64,000 nucleotides of DNA from contig JABFRT010000027.1 of assembly GCA_013141015.1 (NCBI GenBank), forward strand, positions 62,001 to 126,000, read 5' to 3'. Position 1 is the first letter of the stretch. The number at the start of each line of letters is the position of its first letter. This document shows positions 62,744 through 64,000 of the stretch, piece by piece. Made by a program: the position numbers and the translations under genes. The DNA comes from Hyphomicrobium sp. Lineage in GTDB: Bacteria > Pseudomonadota > Alphaproteobacteria > Rhizobiales > Hyphomicrobiaceae. Below the pieces are notes generated by a model. The model made no database searches. It saw only the letters and a program-made list of their open reading frames with translations, and was not told the origin of the DNA.

Positions 62744-63615
62744 GGTTTGCGCTCCAGCGGTGACATTGGCCAATCGATACAGCCGTCATTGTTGCGGCTG
62801 GGGCGCCACAGATCCGGTATAATGGGGGTGGCTGCCATCAACGCGTCGAACTCCGCTTGGCGGCGCGCGGACAAGGCGCCGGCTTTGGCGGACGTTGCGT
62901 CGGGTAATCCGGGGTGGCACATGACTAAGGGCCGCCAGCCGTCCAGCGTTGCGGCCGATCCGAAGTCGTTGGCGACAGCGCTGGCGGATGGCGCGAAGCC
63001 GCTGATACCGGCGAAGCGGTCGTTAGAAATGAAGTGGGCCTGTTCGGCATCGCGGCGCATGTTGCGGGCCAAAAGGCGCAGCAGCAAAGATTTGACGACA
63101 GGCGCGCCCCGGCGCACGGCCTGACTGAGCGGTGCTGATGGATCGCGGATCAGCAGTAAGCGTTTGCCGTAACGCTGATGCAACACGGCGAGCAGCGTTG
63201 CGCGTATCACGGGCAACACGTGGGCGTGCTCATGCCCATCGACGAAGTCGGGCGCCATGCCAAGCCCCGCTTCGAACGCATCAAGCTGGCGCTCGATTTC
63301 GGACGTCAGGCCTGCAGGATCAAGCGCGCGCGTGTAGGACAGCGCGATCAATTTGGCGATGCCCGGCAATGAGGAGGCGCGTAAGGGTAGGCCGCACGGG
63401 CCAAGCGGTGCGCCAGATGTCAAGTTGAGATGCAGTCCGATGGCAAGGCTGGGAGCGAACGGCTTGATTGCGGCAGCTTCAGTCATCCATTGCGGCCGCG
63501 TGACAATCGCGCTGGTCGCTGAAATGCGCGCCGCCGCGGCCAGCATACGGACTCCGCGCGATATGCCCGGCGCCATCGCGTAATCGTCAGCGCATAGGAT
63601 GATGCGGCCGTTCAT
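62740..63615 (-). CDS. ChbG/HpnK-like (YdjC) deacetylase
   Basis: A 291-residue carbohydrate deacetylase-fold protein. Metal-binding features: ILCADDYAM (Asp-Asp), GLHLNL (His) and VDGHEHAHVLP (His). HpnK-type members remove acetyl from a hopanoid-linked amino sugar; ChbG from chitobiose. With the neighbouring glycosyltransferase and GtrA genes, a lipid-linked sugar is more likely here. ATG 63615 overlaps the preceding glycosyltransferase stop by ATGA. Confidence 0.85.
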   Translation of the reverse strand: MNGRIILCADDYAMAPGISRGVRMLAAAARISATSAIVTRPQWMTEAAAIKPFAPSLAIGLHLNLTSGAPLGPCGLPLRASSLPGIAKLIALSYTRALDPAGLTSEIERQLDAFEAGLGMAPDFVDGHEHAHVLPVIRATLLAVLHQRYGKRLLLIRDPSAPLSQAVRRGAPVVKSLLLRLLARNMRRDAEQAHFISNDRFAGISGFAPSASAVANDFGSAATLDGWRPLVMCHPGLPDATSAKAGALSARRQAEFDALMAATPIIPDLWRPSRNNDGCIDWPMSPLERKP

Positions 63616-64000
63616 TTCAATGCTGTCTCAGATCGCGCCGGTGTTTGATGTGCGGGCGGAGGCACGCCCAACTCCTCGCGGACCAGAAACAGCGGGCGCG
63701 CTTTCACTTCTTCATAGACGCGGCCGAGATATTCGCCGAGCAGGCCAAGAAAGATCAACTGCACGCCGGCAAAGAACAGCACGGCAACCAGCAGTGTTGG
63801 ATAGCCGCGCACCGGATCGCCGAACATCAGCGTCTTGGTCATCACCCAAATCATATAAATGAACGCCACGATTGAAACGACTAGGCCGAAGACTGACGAG
63901 ATCCGCAGCGGCACCGTTGAAAATGACGCCAGGCCATCGAACGCCAAGCGCGCCAATTTGAGCGGCAGCCAGCGTGATGCTTCACCCGTGGCGCGCGGCT
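63612..64000 (-). CDS. Glycosyltransferase family 2, C-terminal part, cut by window edge
   Basis: Only the last 129 or so residues are in the window. The frame is open to the right edge: GEASRWLPLKLARLAFDGL (gly-x-ser-lys/arg-trp pattern) is followed by two membrane helices (ISSVFGLVVSIVAFIYMIW; LLVAVLFFAGVQLIFLGLLGEYLGRVYEEVKARP in parts), the usual C-terminus of DPM1/ArnC-like enzymes that load sugars on polyprenyl phosphate. TTG 63956 is only an internal codon. It starts the coupled GT2-ChbG-GtrA set. Confidence 0.85.
   Translation of the reverse strand, partial: PRATGEASRWLPLKLARLAFDGLASFSTVPLRISSVFGLVVSIVAFIYMIWVMTKTLMFGDPVRGYPTLLVAVLFFAGVQLIFLGLLGEYLGRVYEEVKARPLFLVREELGVPPPAHQTPARSETALK

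Overview
The window looks like a chromosomal piece of a methylotrophic alphaproteobacterium of the Hyphomicrobiales, most like Hyphomicrobium. The evidence is a serine-cycle operon (serine-glyoxylate aminotransferase, malyl-CoA lyase, malate thiokinase, PEP carboxylase) plus formate-tetrahydrofolate ligase; the familiar order cobT, phytase-like esterase, rpmB, DUF3108, SUV3-like helicase, S4 protein, ferredoxin, carD; and an Anbu peptidase cluster. The genus is inferred from gene content. No insertion sequence, prophage, integrase or CRISPR array was seen.

Layout. 1-9.7 kb: core genes ending in a CarD regulator with a long Lys/Ala/Pro tail. 9.7-15.2 kb: a nuclease-fold protein and a 1424-residue RTX/cadherin-like exoprotein, both on the minus strand. 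15.6 kb: tRNA-Arg(CCT). 15.8-24.0 kb: a LuxR-type regulator lacking its phospho-acceptor Asp, then the serine-cycle genes sgaA-mcl-mtkA-mtkB-ppc. 24.3-30.3 kb: prmB, a tandem pair of GH114-like proteins, a fatty acid desaturase and a secreted three-repeat beta protein.

30.9-44.1 kb is the most unusual part. Alg44-like (PilZ plus membrane-fusion domain), Alg8-like (polymerising glycosyltransferase) and AlgD-like (GDP-mannose dehydrogenase) genes suggest a c-di-GMP-controlled uronic-acid exopolysaccharide. They are followed by an RTX protein built on about 71 AAAEK pentads, a small RTX protein, a type I secretion ABC transporter whose Q-loop, signature and H-loop residues are altered, a short membrane-fusion protein and a membrane-anchored protein resembling polysaccharide lyase family 14. 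I read this as a matrix system combining an acidic polymer, calcium-binding proteins, their exporter and a polymer-interacting protein. The functional link is inference.

44.4-54.3 kb: a second nuclease-fold protein, cytochrome bd-type oxidase (cydAB), a Ser/Thr kinase with WD40 repeats divergent from FHA-FHA-PP2C genes, and a voltage-gated-type potassium channel broken by a one-base frameshift. 54.6-58.1 kb: formate-tetrahydrofolate ligase, an MFS transporter and a DUF486 protein. 58.3-62.3 kb: the Anbu operon (ATP-grasp, alpha-E, transglutaminase, Anbu). 62.3-64.0 kb: translationally coupled glycosyltransferase, ChbG/HpnK-like deacetylase and GtrA genes, running off the right edge.

Gene calls rest on reading translated sequence, motifs, ribosome binding sites and synteny. 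No database search or folding program was run.
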